Source: Actinomyces oris
GTDB lineage: Bacteria; Actinomycetota; Actinomycetes; Actinomycetales; Actinomycetaceae
Assembly (NCBI RefSeq): GCF_006546825.1
Contig: NZ_VICC01000001.1
Location: forward strand, 1-64,000
Direction: 5' to 3'
Length of the DNA stretch: 64,000 nucleotides
Shown: one piece after another, positions 15,418 to 23,861 of the stretch
Layout: each line of letters starts with the position of its first letter
Numbering within the stretch: position 1 is the first letter of the stretch
Notes under the pieces: generated by a model
Databases searched by the model: none
What the model was told of the DNA's origin: nothing
Seen by the model: the letters and a program-made list of their open reading frames with translations, nothing else
Position numbers and translations under genes: made by a program

Positions 15418-16752
15418 TCAGATGAGCTCGGCCAGGGCGCTGCGCACGGCCGCCAGGCGCTGAGCGGCGATGCGCTCGTCGTAGGGCAGGTGCAGCCCGC
15501 GGCACTCGGCGGCCAGCTCGGCCAGGGAGCGGACCTCGGGGAAGCCTCGGGAGGTGAGCTGGGCGACCTCGTCGATGATCGGCGAACCCGAGGAGCCGGC
15601 CCCGCCGCCACGCAGGTCCACCCACTGCCCCAGGCGCCGGGCCGCGCGGTCCAGGCTGGAGGTCACGGTGCGCAGGGCGTCGTTGAGCTGGGCGACCTGG
15701 GTGCTCACGGCCTGCAGCACGGGGCCCAGGCCGCGGAAGCCGGACTCCAGCGCCTCGCACAGGTCCGTCAGGGAGTGCACGGCGTCCACCTCAGTGCCAT
15801 CGAGGATGGACTGGGCGAAGCGCCCCACCATGAGGGTGATCAGGCGCATGAGGGCCACGGAGAAGCGCAGCTCGGTGACCGACTGGTGCAGGACCTTGAG
15901 CCGTGAGGGCAGCCCGTGCAGCTCGGCGCCCGCGACGCCGGTGAGCTCGGCGATGCGCTCACCGAGCATGAGCACCTTGGTCTGGGCGCTGTCGCCGACG
16001 TCGTGGGAGACCAGCTGGCCGATGCGCCCCACCCGCGCCTCCACCGCCCGGGCCGAGTCGTGGGTGGCCTCCATGGTGGTGATGAGCCGCAGGTACTCAT
16101 CGAGCTCGAAGACCAGGGCATCGGTGTCCTTCTCCATGGCGGCCACCGCGTTGAGGATCCGGGCCACGGCACCCAGGCCCTCGGGGGCGGCCGCCGGGAC
16201 GCGCACCCCGGCGGTGACCAGGGCGGCCACCTCACGCGGCAGGGTCGCCAAGGTCATGTCGTGCAGGGAGGGGAAGCCCAGGGCCGCCAGCTCCGCAGCC
16301 AGCTCACGGCCACCGAACTCACCGAGCTGGTGGCGTGAGGCGCCTCGGGCCTGAAGGTCGCGCTCCTTGGCGCGCACCCGGCGATAGGCCTCCTCGACCC
16401 GGTCTCTGGTGGCCCCGTCCATCGGCTTGATCCGCACCGACAGGTAGCCCTGACGCAGCGGCATGATGGTGGCGAAGACCCGATAGTCCAGGCCGTCCAC
16501 GGCACGGTTGGTGATGTAGCCGCAGGCCGGGCGCCGGGTCTGCAGATCGTCCCAGATGAGGCGGAACAGACCCGCCGGCATGTCCAGGTGACGAATGATG
16601 TTGTGCGGAGCCCCGATGAGACGCTCACGCGAGTAACGCGACAGCGTATCGAACGTCCGGTTCGTGTTCTGGATGACGCCTTTGAGATCCGTGGTGGAAA
16701 AGAAGATGTCCTGCGGATCGAACAAACGCTCGTAACCGACCTGCGACTCCAT
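15418..16752 (-). CDS. Aer-like PAS-domain protein, tandem paralogue 1
   Basis: A 444-residue soluble protein. The N-terminal PAS domain (about residues 10-120) closely follows the E. coli aerotaxis receptor Aer: DIFFSTTDLKGVIQNTNRTF, then GAPHNIIRHLDMPAGLFR and an aromatic-poor core up to SVRIKPMD. In Aer this PAS binds FAD. The rest (about 320 residues) is mostly helical with no membrane segment, HAMP or MCP signalling hairpin, kinase, cyclase or DNA-binding motif. It shares its layout with the neighbour at 16922-18274. A redox-sensing or scaffold role is an inference; the output is unknown. Confidence 0.75.
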   Translation of the reverse strand: MESQVGYERLFDPQDIFFSTTDLKGVIQNTNRTFDTLSRYSRERLIGAPHNIIRHLDMPAGLFRLIWDDLQTRRPACGYITNRAVDGLDYRVFATIMPLRQGYLSVRIKPMDGATRDRVEEAYRRVRAKERDLQARGASRHQLGEFGGRELAAELAALGFPSLHDMTLATLPREVAALVTAGVRVPAAAPEGLGAVARILNAVAAMEKDTDALVFELDEYLRLITTMEATHDSARAVEARVGRIGQLVSHDVGDSAQTKVLMLGERIAELTGVAGAELHGLPSRLKVLHQSVTELRFSVALMRLITLMVGRFAQSILDGTEVDAVHSLTDLCEALESGFRGLGPVLQAVSTQVAQLNDALRTVTSSLDRAARRLGQWVDLRGGGAGSSGSPIIDEVAQLTSRGFPEVRSLAELAAECRGLHLPYDERIAAQRLAAVRSALAELI

Positions 16753-16921
16753 GGTGCTTTCCTTCAGGGTGAATAATTCGCGGGAGCACCTCGCCAGAGG
16801 ACTATTCCTTCAGCTCCTCACACAGTGCCGGGAAGAAGGTAACGAAACGTACGTGCCCGCGGAAGACAATTTATGACATTGTCACCAATAAGGTGGGACC
16901 TATATTGTAGATTATCGACAA
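16753..16921 (-). promoter_or_regulatory. AT-rich spacer between the two PAS genes
   Basis: The spacer is clearly richer in A+T than its surroundings. GACAAT (16865-16870) and ATTGTC (16878-16883) form an inverted repeat with a seven-base gap; a second, weaker pair (ATTGT at 16904, ACAAT at 16918) follows. TACAAT on the minus strand (16904-16909) could be a -10 hexamer for the 15418-16752 gene, but no good -35 is seen. Confidence 0.35.
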
Positions 16922-18274
16922 TTACTCCCCCAGGTGGCTCAGAGTCTCACGAACCGTCGCCACTCGCTGACGGATGACGGGTTCGTCCAAGGTCACAACG
17001 ACACCGCGGGCCTTGGCGGCCAGCTCGGCCAACGAGGCCGTCTCCGGGAAGCCCTGCTCACCCACGGCGACGGCCTCACTCAGGGCCGCCTCGGCGTCGA
17101 CGCCCTCGACGAGCGCCTGGGCCCCCTCGTCCTGAAGAGCGCGGATCCAGCGCTGGAAGGGCCGCTTGACGCGGTCGAGGTTGCTGACCACGGAGCGAAG
17201 ATCGCCCTCCAGGCGCTCGGCCAGGTTCGCCGCCTCCTGGCAGGAGGGCACGAGCTCCTCCAGGTCGGAGAGCATCGCCTCGGCGAGGTCGCCGATGGCG
17301 TCGCCGGACTCCCCCTCCTGGCCGTCCAGGACGGCGGCGGCGAAGATGCCCGCCATGAGGGTGTGCAGACGCATCATCGAGCTGCGGAAGCGCACCTCGG
17401 AGGCCGCCTCGTAGAGCGCCACGAGGGAGGAGTTGAGCTGGCGCAGTACCTCAACGGCCTGAGCCCCACGCTCCTTGACTCGCTCGGAGACGGTGGGCAC
17501 GGAGGACTCGGCGTCGGGACTGGTCACCTCCCCCATGAGGGAGCCCACGCGGTCGGCCCGGTCAATGACCGAGCGCACCCCTCCGGCCCAGGAGCCCAGG
17601 CCGTTGATGAGCTCCTGGTACTCGCCGAGCTGGTAGATGAGCTCGTCGGTGTCCCGCTCGATGGCGGCGACGGCCTGCAGGACGGCGGACATGGGGTTGT
17701 CCGACTCGGCGCGCGGCGGCACCCGCACGCCCTCGACGACCAGCAGGGCCAGCTCGCGCGGCAGGGCGGCCCGGGCGAAGTTGTGCAGGTCGTGGTACTG
17801 AAGCTTTGCCAGCTCCTCGGTCAGCAGCGCCGCCCCGTGCTCGGCGACCTCCCGGCGCCCGTGGCCCTCCTCGGCGTAGGCACGCTCGGCGGCGCGCACG
17901 CGGGCGTAGATCTCCTTGACGGGCGTGAACATGGCGTGGTTGGTCGGGCGCACGCGCACGGACAGGTAGCCGTCGGCCAGCGGAGCGATCGTGGCGAAAA
18001 CCCAGTAGTCCCGTCCGTCCTGGGCCCGGTTGAGCACGTAGACGCAGGAGGAGCGTCCCTGCTCGAGCTCGTCCCACATGAGCTTGAAGGCACCGGCGGG
18101 CATGTCATCGTGCCGGATGATGTTGTGCGGAGAGCCGACGAGCTCCTCGGGGCTGTAACGGGACAGCGAATCAAAGACCCGGTTGGTCCTGCGAATGACA
18201 CCCTTGGTATCCGTCGTTGAGAAGAACAGGTCCTCGGCACCGAAGCGGCGCTCGTTGCCATCGACGTATTCCAT
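16922..18274 (-). CDS. Aer-like PAS-domain protein, tandem paralogue 2
   Basis: A 450-residue paralogue of the adjacent gene. The PAS domain has DLFFSTTDTKGVIRRTNRVF, GSPHNIIRHDDMPAGAFKLMW and DGRDYWVFATIAPLADGYLS, retaining more of the aromatic residues found in Aer than paralogue 1. The C-terminal 320 residues are helical, with SEVRFRSSMMRLHTLMAGIF matching TELRFSVALMRLITLMVGRF in the sister protein. No membrane segment or known output domain is visible. The neighbouring region contains no flagellar or chemotaxis gene. Confidence 0.75.
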   Translation of the reverse strand: MEYVDGNERRFGAEDLFFSTTDTKGVIRRTNRVFDSLSRYSPEELVGSPHNIIRHDDMPAGAFKLMWDELEQGRSSCVYVLNRAQDGRDYWVFATIAPLADGYLSVRVRPTNHAMFTPVKEIYARVRAAERAYAEEGHGRREVAEHGAALLTEELAKLQYHDLHNFARAALPRELALLVVEGVRVPPRAESDNPMSAVLQAVAAIERDTDELIYQLGEYQELINGLGSWAGGVRSVIDRADRVGSLMGEVTSPDAESSVPTVSERVKERGAQAVEVLRQLNSSLVALYEAASEVRFRSSMMRLHTLMAGIFAAAVLDGQEGESGDAIGDLAEAMLSDLEELVPSCQEAANLAERLEGDLRSVVSNLDRVKRPFQRWIRALQDEGAQALVEGVDAEAALSEAVAVGEQGFPETASLAELAAKARGVVVTLDEPVIRQRVATVRETLSHLGE

Positions 18275-18576
18275 GTCTCTCCTGCTGTTGCTGTCTGAGG
18301 GATGTATGAGGGAAATGAGGTCGACGCCGGTTCACCGACGGCGACACACTTGATGAGGGACGGCAGAGATACACTTGGCCGCTCTCTCGGGGGCTACGCT
18401 ATGAAGTAACGTTCCGGTGCACGCGAATGTGGAGATCAACAACCAAGACGCATACCCGCTTAAGCATGTCACAGCGTTCGAGCCGCCGCGTCTCCGTTCG
18501 GTCTCAGATCGGTAACACAGTCGAGACACAGGTTGCGCTGTGGTCGAGCACAGCGCCTTCCTGTTGAATAGATGAC
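18275..18576. other. Divergent promoter region, no gene seen
   Basis: About 300 bases separate the divergent PAS gene and response regulator. Both promoters should lie here. Short open frames exist but have no ribosome binding site or recognisable product. Confidence 0.4.
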
Positions 18577-19323
18577 GTGACTAACGCCCCCACCGAGAAC
18601 CTCACCCGTGCCGACGGCTCCCCCTTGCGCGTCCTGGTCGTCGACGACGAGCAGATGCTCGCCGACCTGCTCGCCTCCGCCCTGCGTTACGAGGGATGGG
18701 AGGTCACCACTGCCGGGACCGGGATCGCAGCCGTGCGCTCCGCCCAGGAGATCGACCCCGACGTCATCGTCCTGGACATCATGCTGCCCGACTTCGACGG
18801 CCTGGAGGTCATGCGCCGGGTGCGCGGCCACCGCCCGAACGTGCCGGTCCTGTTCCTGACGGCCAAGGACGCCGTCGAGGACCGCGTGGCCGGGCTGACC
18901 GCAGGCGGCGACGACTACGTCACCAAGCCTTTCTCCCTGGAGGAGGTCGTGGCCCGACTGCGCGCCCTGCTGCGCCGCTCGGGGGCCAGCGAGGAGAAAC
19001 CGGCCTCCATCCTGGAGGTCGGGGACCTGCGCATGGACGAGGACTCCCACGAGGTCTGGCGGGGCGAGGACGAGATCCAGCTGACCGCCACCGAGTTCGA
19101 GCTGCTGCGCTACCTCATGCGCAACCCCCGCCGGGTCCTGTCCAAGCCGCAGATCCTGGACCGGGTGTGGAACTACGACTTCGGCGGGCAGGCCAATATC
19201 GTCGAGCTCTACATCTCCTACCTGCGCCGCAAGATCGACAAGGGCCGCGAGCCCATGATCCACACGATGCGCGGCGTCGGATATGTCCTCAAGCCGGCCG
19301 CCGGCACCGATGAGCGCGGCTGA
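18577..19323 (+). CDS. OmpR-family response regulator
   Basis: A 248-residue regulator. Receiver motifs are VVDDEQ, phosphorylated Asp67 in VLDIMLPDFDG, LTAKD and KPFSLEE; the winged helix has LTATEFELLRYL and ends IHTMRGVGYVL. The GTG start at 18577 follows an intergenic region shared with the PAS gene. The kinase gene overlaps its end by 14 bases. It resembles the MprA/TrcR-type regulators of actinobacteria, but the specific orthologue cannot be named. Confidence 0.93.
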   Translation: MTNAPTENLTRADGSPLRVLVVDDEQMLADLLASALRYEGWEVTTAGTGIAAVRSAQEIDPDVIVLDIMLPDFDGLEVMRRVRGHRPNVPVLFLTAKDAVEDRVAGLTAGGDDYVTKPFSLEEVVARLRALLRRSGASEEKPASILEVGDLRMDEDSHEVWRGEDEIQLTATEFELLRYLMRNPRRVLSKPQILDRVWNYDFGGQANIVELYISYLRRKIDKGREPMIHTMRGVGYVLKPAAGTDERG

Positions 19324-21016
19324 GCGCCCGCCGATGTCCCAGCAGCCGGCACCGACCGGGCGGCGGATGAGCCTGCGCTCATGGCGGCCCGGCTCGCTGC
19401 TCACGCCTCCTCGCAGTCTGCGCACTCGGCTGGTGGTCGGGGTGCTCGGGCTGGTCCTGGTCATGGCGGCGGTCATGAGCGCCTTCTCCACCGTCAGCCT
19501 GCGCCACACGCTCATGGCACGCACGGACAGCCAGCTGATGGCGGCCGCCCAGCGCGCCGCCGACAAGCGCCACGACCTGACCCAGGAGGCCAAGAAGGCC
19601 TCCGATGAGGCAGCCCAGGAGGGCACGAAGAACCAGGGAGACCAGCCCGACGCGGCGGACGGAGGCCCCGGCAAGCACGGGGTCCCTCCCGGTCTGGATG
19701 CCGCCGGACAGTCGACCGGCACGCTCACGCTCATCACCACGCAGACGTCATCCTCCGACAGTGAGACCAGTGAGACCGCCGCCTACATCGACAAGAACGG
19801 CCACTACGCGTCCATCTCCAAGGAGGACTGCCGGCTGCTGCTGTCCCAGGCCACGGAGGACCACCCCGTCACCGTGGACCTGCACCACCTGGGCAGCTAC
19901 CGGGTGGTGGCCACCCGCGATGAGGCCTCGGGCAGCACGGTCATCACCGGGCTCTCCCTGGAGGGGGACAAGGGGCTCATCCGCACCCAGCTGCTCATCG
20001 AGCTGACGGTGGCCCTGCTGGGTGCCCTCGTGGTGGCCCTGGCCGGGCGGACCATGGTGCGCTCCTCGTTGGCGCCCCTGGAGCGGGTGGCCCGCACCGC
20101 GCAGCGCGTGGCCTCCCAGCCGCTGGAGCGCGGTGAGGTGAGCATCGAGGACCGCGTGGAGAAGGCGGACCTGGACTCCTCGGCCGAGGTCGGTCAGGTC
20201 GGCGGCGCCCTCAACACGCTACTGGGGCACGTGGAGTCCGCCCTGGGCGCGCGCCAGCGCTCGGAGACGCAGGTGCGCCAGTTCGTGGCCGACGCCTCCC
20301 ACGAGCTGCGCACGCCGCTGGCTTCGATCCGCGGCTACACCGAGCTCATCCGCCGGGAGGGGGCCGACGCCGACCTGCCGGAGGAGGCCACCTATGCCCT
20401 GGAGCGCGTGCACTCCGAGTCGGTGCGGATGACGGCGCTCGTCGAGGACCTGCTGCTGCTGGCCCGTCTGGACGCCGGGCGCGAGCTGCGCCGCGAGGAG
20501 GTGGACCTGGTTGGCCTCCTGGTGGACACGGTGGCCGATGCCCGCGCGGCCGGCCCCGACCACGACTGGCAGCTGGATCTGGCCGTCCTGGAGCCGCCGG
20601 CCGACGCCACGCCGGAGGAGGCCGAGGACTTCCTGCCCGAGCCTCCGCTGGTCATCGGTGACGAGGCCCGTCTGCGTCAGGTCGTCGTCAACCTCCTGGC
20701 CAACGCCCGGGTCCATACGCCGGCCGGTAGCCACGTGACCACGACGCTGGCCCGCGAGGGGGACACACTCATCGTGCGCATCCACGACGACGGCCCGGGG
20801 ATCGCCCCCGACGTGCGCGACCGGCTCTTCGAGCGCTTCGCCCGGGGGGACTCCTCGCGCGAGCGGCGCACCGGCTCCACGGGCCTGGGCATGTCGATCG
20901 CTCTGGCCATCGTCCAGTCCCACGGCGGGAGCATTGACGTCGACTCCTCCACCGCGCCCGAGGACCACGGGACCACCTTCAGCGTCAGGCTCCCGGCCGC
21001 CGCCGTCGAGGAGTAA
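19310..21016 (+). CDS. Sensor histidine kinase, partner of 18577-19323
   Basis: A classic two-membrane-pass kinase of 568 residues. TM1 is at about 41-62, then an extracellular sensor of roughly 170 residues with a low-complexity Lys/Asp/Gly segment, then a second membrane segment (LIELTVALLGALVVALAG) and a HAMP linker. HisKA is FVADASHELRTPLASIRGY; the ATPase domain has NLLANARVHTPAG, DDGPGI and STGLGMSIA. The ATG at 19310 lies inside the regulator's end; later ATGs (19334) are possible. The signal is unknown. Confidence 0.9.
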   Translation: MSAAERPPMSQQPAPTGRRMSLRSWRPGSLLTPPRSLRTRLVVGVLGLVLVMAAVMSAFSTVSLRHTLMARTDSQLMAAAQRAADKRHDLTQEAKKASDEAAQEGTKNQGDQPDAADGGPGKHGVPPGLDAAGQSTGTLTLITTQTSSSDSETSETAAYIDKNGHYASISKEDCRLLLSQATEDHPVTVDLHHLGSYRVVATRDEASGSTVITGLSLEGDKGLIRTQLLIELTVALLGALVVALAGRTMVRSSLAPLERVARTAQRVASQPLERGEVSIEDRVEKADLDSSAEVGQVGGALNTLLGHVESALGARQRSETQVRQFVADASHELRTPLASIRGYTELIRREGADADLPEEATYALERVHSESVRMTALVEDLLLLARLDAGRELRREEVDLVGLLVDTVADARAAGPDHDWQLDLAVLEPPADATPEEAEDFLPEPPLVIGDEARLRQVVVNLLANARVHTPAGSHVTTTLAREGDTLIVRIHDDGPGIAPDVRDRLFERFARGDSSRERRTGSTGLGMSIALAIVQSHGGSIDVDSSTAPEDHGTTFSVRLPAAAVEE

Positions 21017-21192
21017 CGGGCCGGACACTGCACGAGGGCGGGGCGCTATTCGCAGAGGGTTGTGCGTACTGCACGAAGGCCCCACCCACCCGAAGTGCAC
21101 CCAACCCTCCTCCAGTAGCACCCCACCCTCGTGGAGTGAGCGGCGATCCCCCCCCTCAGTGGGGCTCGTACCCGACGGCGCCGGGTAGGCCG

Positions 21193-22248
21193 TCAGTCGC
21201 GGTGGCGGGCCTCGTGCTTGCGGCGGGTGCGACCCCAGTCGGTCAGCGAGACGAGCGCGGACAGGGCCAGGCAGGTGACACCGACGACGGCCACCGACCC
21301 GGTGGCGTAGGCGCCGAAGAGCTGCCAGCGCGTCTCCGGGCCGTCCAGGTGCCACCACACCCAGGCGCCCAGGCTGAGCGCCCCCAGGGTGCACACGATG
21401 CCGGCGGTCGCCATGAGAATGTTGCCGAGGAGCTGGTGCCACAGGCGCGGCCCGGCGGCCGTCACCGGGATCGTCCCCACGGTGGTCAGCCCGGGCACCT
21501 CACCGGAGCTCTCCTCCCCGGTCCCCTCGCGCAGGGACCAGGGGGCGCGCCAGGCCCCGCCGGCCACGGCGAAGGCACCCCAGGCCACAGGCACGAAGAT
21601 CCCGGCCAGGACGTCGGAAGGGCGGTGCCACTGGCACACTAGGGTGGAGTAGCCCATGGCGATGGTGAACAGTCCCCCGGCCCAGGCCGACAGCGGCCGC
21701 CAGCGCCGCCCGGACAGCAGGATGAGGGCGACCGCGGCCGAGGCCGCCATGGTGGTGTGCCCCGAGGGCAGGGTGTTGGCGTTGTCCCAGCGCTCGGTGA
21801 TGTTGAAGTCGGGCCGCCACAGGAACTGGTACTTGAGGATCTGGGTGGTCAGGTTGGCCCCGACCACGGCGACGACGGCCCACACCGCGCGCCGGTGGCT
21901 GCGCCGCAGCAGACCGATAACGAGGATCGTCACCACCAGGACGACCGCGGCCGGCATGGACACCACCGACAGGAGCCTGCGGGCGTGGGCGCTCACGTAG
22001 TGCGAGCCGATCTCCGAGCCCTCCAGGGCCATGGCGTCGAGGGCCTGGCCGGTGTGGGTGAACACGAACAGCCCCCACAGGCCGAGCGTCGCCGCCAGGC
22101 AGGACAGGGCCAGCAGGCCCCCGCGCAGGCGCAGCTGCCCCAGGGAGCGGGAGGACTGCGACTGAAAGGAGGCCACCGGCCGATCGTAGGTTCTCGAACG
22201 CACCAACCAATAGGAAGTCAGCAGCGATTCCTGTGCGGGACTGCTCAC
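21193..22248 (-). CDS. PAP2-family membrane phosphatase, last gene of the fimbrial operon
   Basis: A 351-residue membrane phosphatase. The three catalytic motifs are intact: KYQFLWRP, LPSGHT and WHRPSD with the preceding Ser (STLVCQWHRPSD). Six or more hydrophobic segments surround them. Such enzymes remove phosphate from lipid phosphates, including undecaprenyl diphosphate. Its GTG start overlaps the sortase stop by four bases, so it is probably expressed with fimQ-fimP-sortase. Lipid-carrier recycling to support cell-wall anchoring or fimbrial glycosylation is an attractive but unproven link. The 176 bases to the convergent kinase gene hold only imperfect direct repeats. Confidence 0.85.
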   Translation of the reverse strand: MSSPAQESLLTSYWLVRSRTYDRPVASFQSQSSRSLGQLRLRGGLLALSCLAATLGLWGLFVFTHTGQALDAMALEGSEIGSHYVSAHARRLLSVVSMPAAVVLVVTILVIGLLRRSHRRAVWAVVAVVGANLTTQILKYQFLWRPDFNITERWDNANTLPSGHTTMAASAAVALILLSGRRWRPLSAWAGGLFTIAMGYSTLVCQWHRPSDVLAGIFVPVAWGAFAVAGGAWRAPWSLREGTGEESSGEVPGLTTVGTIPVTAAGPRLWHQLLGNILMATAGIVCTLGALSLGAWVWWHLDGPETRWQLFGAYATGSVAVVGVTCLALSALVSLTDWGRTRRKHEARHRD

Positions 22249-23645
22249 GACTCACGTGCCTTCAGGTCGCTGAAGGGGTCCTCCCCCTGGCCGCCTGCCG
22301 CCGGGGTGATCGGCCCGTAGGGGGAGGCCGTCCTGGGGGCCGACTGCTCGACGGGAGCGGCCTGCGGGTCCTGGGAGACGTCACTTCCGGCACTCTGCCC
22401 CGCCGCACCTGATGGGCTGATGACCTCGAGCTCGCTGGTGTCATCGGTGAACTGCGCATCGGCCACGGCTGCCCCGGCGGCCCCGGCGGAGCCGACGACG
22501 TCCTGCAGGGGGCGTCCGGGCCAGCGCTCGCGCGCGCCGTCGTCGGGTAAGTCATCACCGCGGCCCTCACTGAGGGCATCACTGCGAACGTCACCGCGAC
22601 CTGCCTCGCGGGCGGCTGAGCCCTTGACGGCTCGCCCAGCGGCACCCCGGGAGCGGCGACGGCGCGTCCACCACAGGCGCACGAGGATTCCGACGACGAC
22701 GGCCAGGATGATGACGACGGCCACGATGATGGCCTTCATCCAGGTCTGCATGGGGGCGGGCAGGGCCTTGGCCTCCTCGGCCGCGGCGGCCGTGGGGTCC
22801 ATGGGGACGCGCTCGCCGGTGACCAGGAGGCGGTGGGAGTTGACGCCGTAGGGCGTGCAGGTGATGAGGGTGACCAGGTCGCGTCCGGGGACCTTGCGCA
22901 GGGAGTCGGTCTCCTCGGGCTTGACGACGGTGATGTCGTTGACCTCGTACTTGAGGGTCTGCCCCAAGGAGGAGACGTAGAAGACGTCGCCCTTCTTGAG
23001 CTGGTTGAGGTTGTCGAACATGGTCGCGGTGGACAGCCCGGTGTGACCGGTGAGGACCGAGTGGGTGGAGGGGCCGCCGATCGGCAGGCTCGTGCCGAAC
23101 AGGTGCCCGACTCCCTCCGTCAGGGTGCGGCTGTCGGTGCCGTGGTAGATGGGCAGGCTCACGTGGATGGAGGGGATGACGATCCGGGCCATGACCGGGT
23201 CGATGTCCATCTCGTGGAGGTAGGCCTGGTACTGGGGGGTGTCGGGGCGCTGCGACTCGAGCCAGGGGTCGAGGATCGGCGCGCTCTCCAGGTTGTTGTT
23301 GTAGGTCTCGGCGGAGGCGCGCTCCTTGGCGATGGTCTCCGGGCCGGCCGAGTTCACCGTGGCGGTGTACATCTTGGCCAGGCGCTGCTGCTCGTCGTTG
23401 TTGTGCTGGGTCGCCATGACCGGGTACAGGAGGACGGCGACGCCGACGAGGACCAGGACCAGCGGCAGCCAGGTCAGGAAGCGCTCACGCAGGACCTTGC
23501 GGCGGGCCGCCTTCTTCGGGTCGGTCTCCGGCGAGGCGGGGCCGTCGGGGCCGGGCTGCGTGTCCGCGCCGTCGGGCTCCCCCTGGGCCTGGCTCATGCG
23601 GGACTGGGAGATGCGGTCACGAAGTGATGGGAGTAGCGCTGTCAC
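22245..23645 (-). CDS. srtC1: Class C (pilin-polymerising) sortase of type 1 fimbriae
   Basis: A 466-residue membrane sortase that joins FimP subunits. An N-terminal membrane segment (WLPLVLVLVGVAVLLYPV) precedes the lid with the DPW motif (ILDPWLES) seen in class C sortases. Catalytic residues are His in LTGHTGL, Cys in LITCTPYG and Arg in SHRLLVTGER. A second membrane segment and a long charged, disordered cytoplasmic tail of about 130 residues follow. A GTG at 23645 with AGGAAGG upstream is taken as start; ATG 23597 is the alternative. Order fimQ-fimP-sortase matches the A. oris type 1 locus. Confidence 0.93.
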   Translation of the reverse strand: MTALLPSLRDRISQSRMSQAQGEPDGADTQPGPDGPASPETDPKKAARRKVLRERFLTWLPLVLVLVGVAVLLYPVMATQHNNDEQQRLAKMYTATVNSAGPETIAKERASAETYNNNLESAPILDPWLESQRPDTPQYQAYLHEMDIDPVMARIVIPSIHVSLPIYHGTDSRTLTEGVGHLFGTSLPIGGPSTHSVLTGHTGLSTATMFDNLNQLKKGDVFYVSSLGQTLKYEVNDITVVKPEETDSLRKVPGRDLVTLITCTPYGVNSHRLLVTGERVPMDPTAAAAEEAKALPAPMQTWMKAIIVAVVIILAVVVGILVRLWWTRRRRSRGAAGRAVKGSAAREAGRGDVRSDALSEGRGDDLPDDGARERWPGRPLQDVVGSAGAAGAAVADAQFTDDTSELEVISPSGAAGQSAGSDVSQDPQAAPVEQSAPRTASPYGPITPAAGGQGEDPFSDLKARES

Positions 23646-23751
23646 GGAGAACCGTGCCTTCCTGCGTCGGGTTGTCTGCGGAGCTCGCTGCGAGAGATGG
23701 GTGGGGATCGGTTGTGGCTTTAACGATTGGCAGGGAGGATCCCTGCGACGC

Positions 23752-23791
23752 CCTTGTGGGGGAGACGGGTTCTCCCGCCTCCCCCACAAGG
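23752..23791 (-). terminator. Strong hairpin between fimP and the sortase gene
   Basis: CCTTGTGGGGGAG (23752-23764) pairs perfectly with CTCCCCCACAAGG (23779-23791); inside, CGGG and CCCG pair around TTCT, giving about 17 pairs with one mismatch. It lies 71-110 bases after the fimP stop and over 100 bases before the sortase start. It has no clear U-tract. It probably ends or slows most transcripts after fimP, keeping sortase levels below pilin levels, or protects the fimP mRNA 3' end. Confidence 0.75.
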
Positions 23792-23861
23792 AAGCAGTCA
23801 GCGTGATGACGGCCGGCTGGGGCCGGTCACCTCAGTGGCTGCCAGTGGCTGCCAGGGGCTG

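Noticed and set aside
21040-21150. Direct repeats (ACTGCACGA-GGC and ACCCTC units) after the kinase gene
   Set aside because: Short and imperfect; no hairpin or coding sense seen, so not reported as an element.
23597-23597. ATG as start of the sortase gene
   Set aside because: No ribosome binding site precedes it, while GTG 23645 has AGGAAGG; kept as an alternative only.
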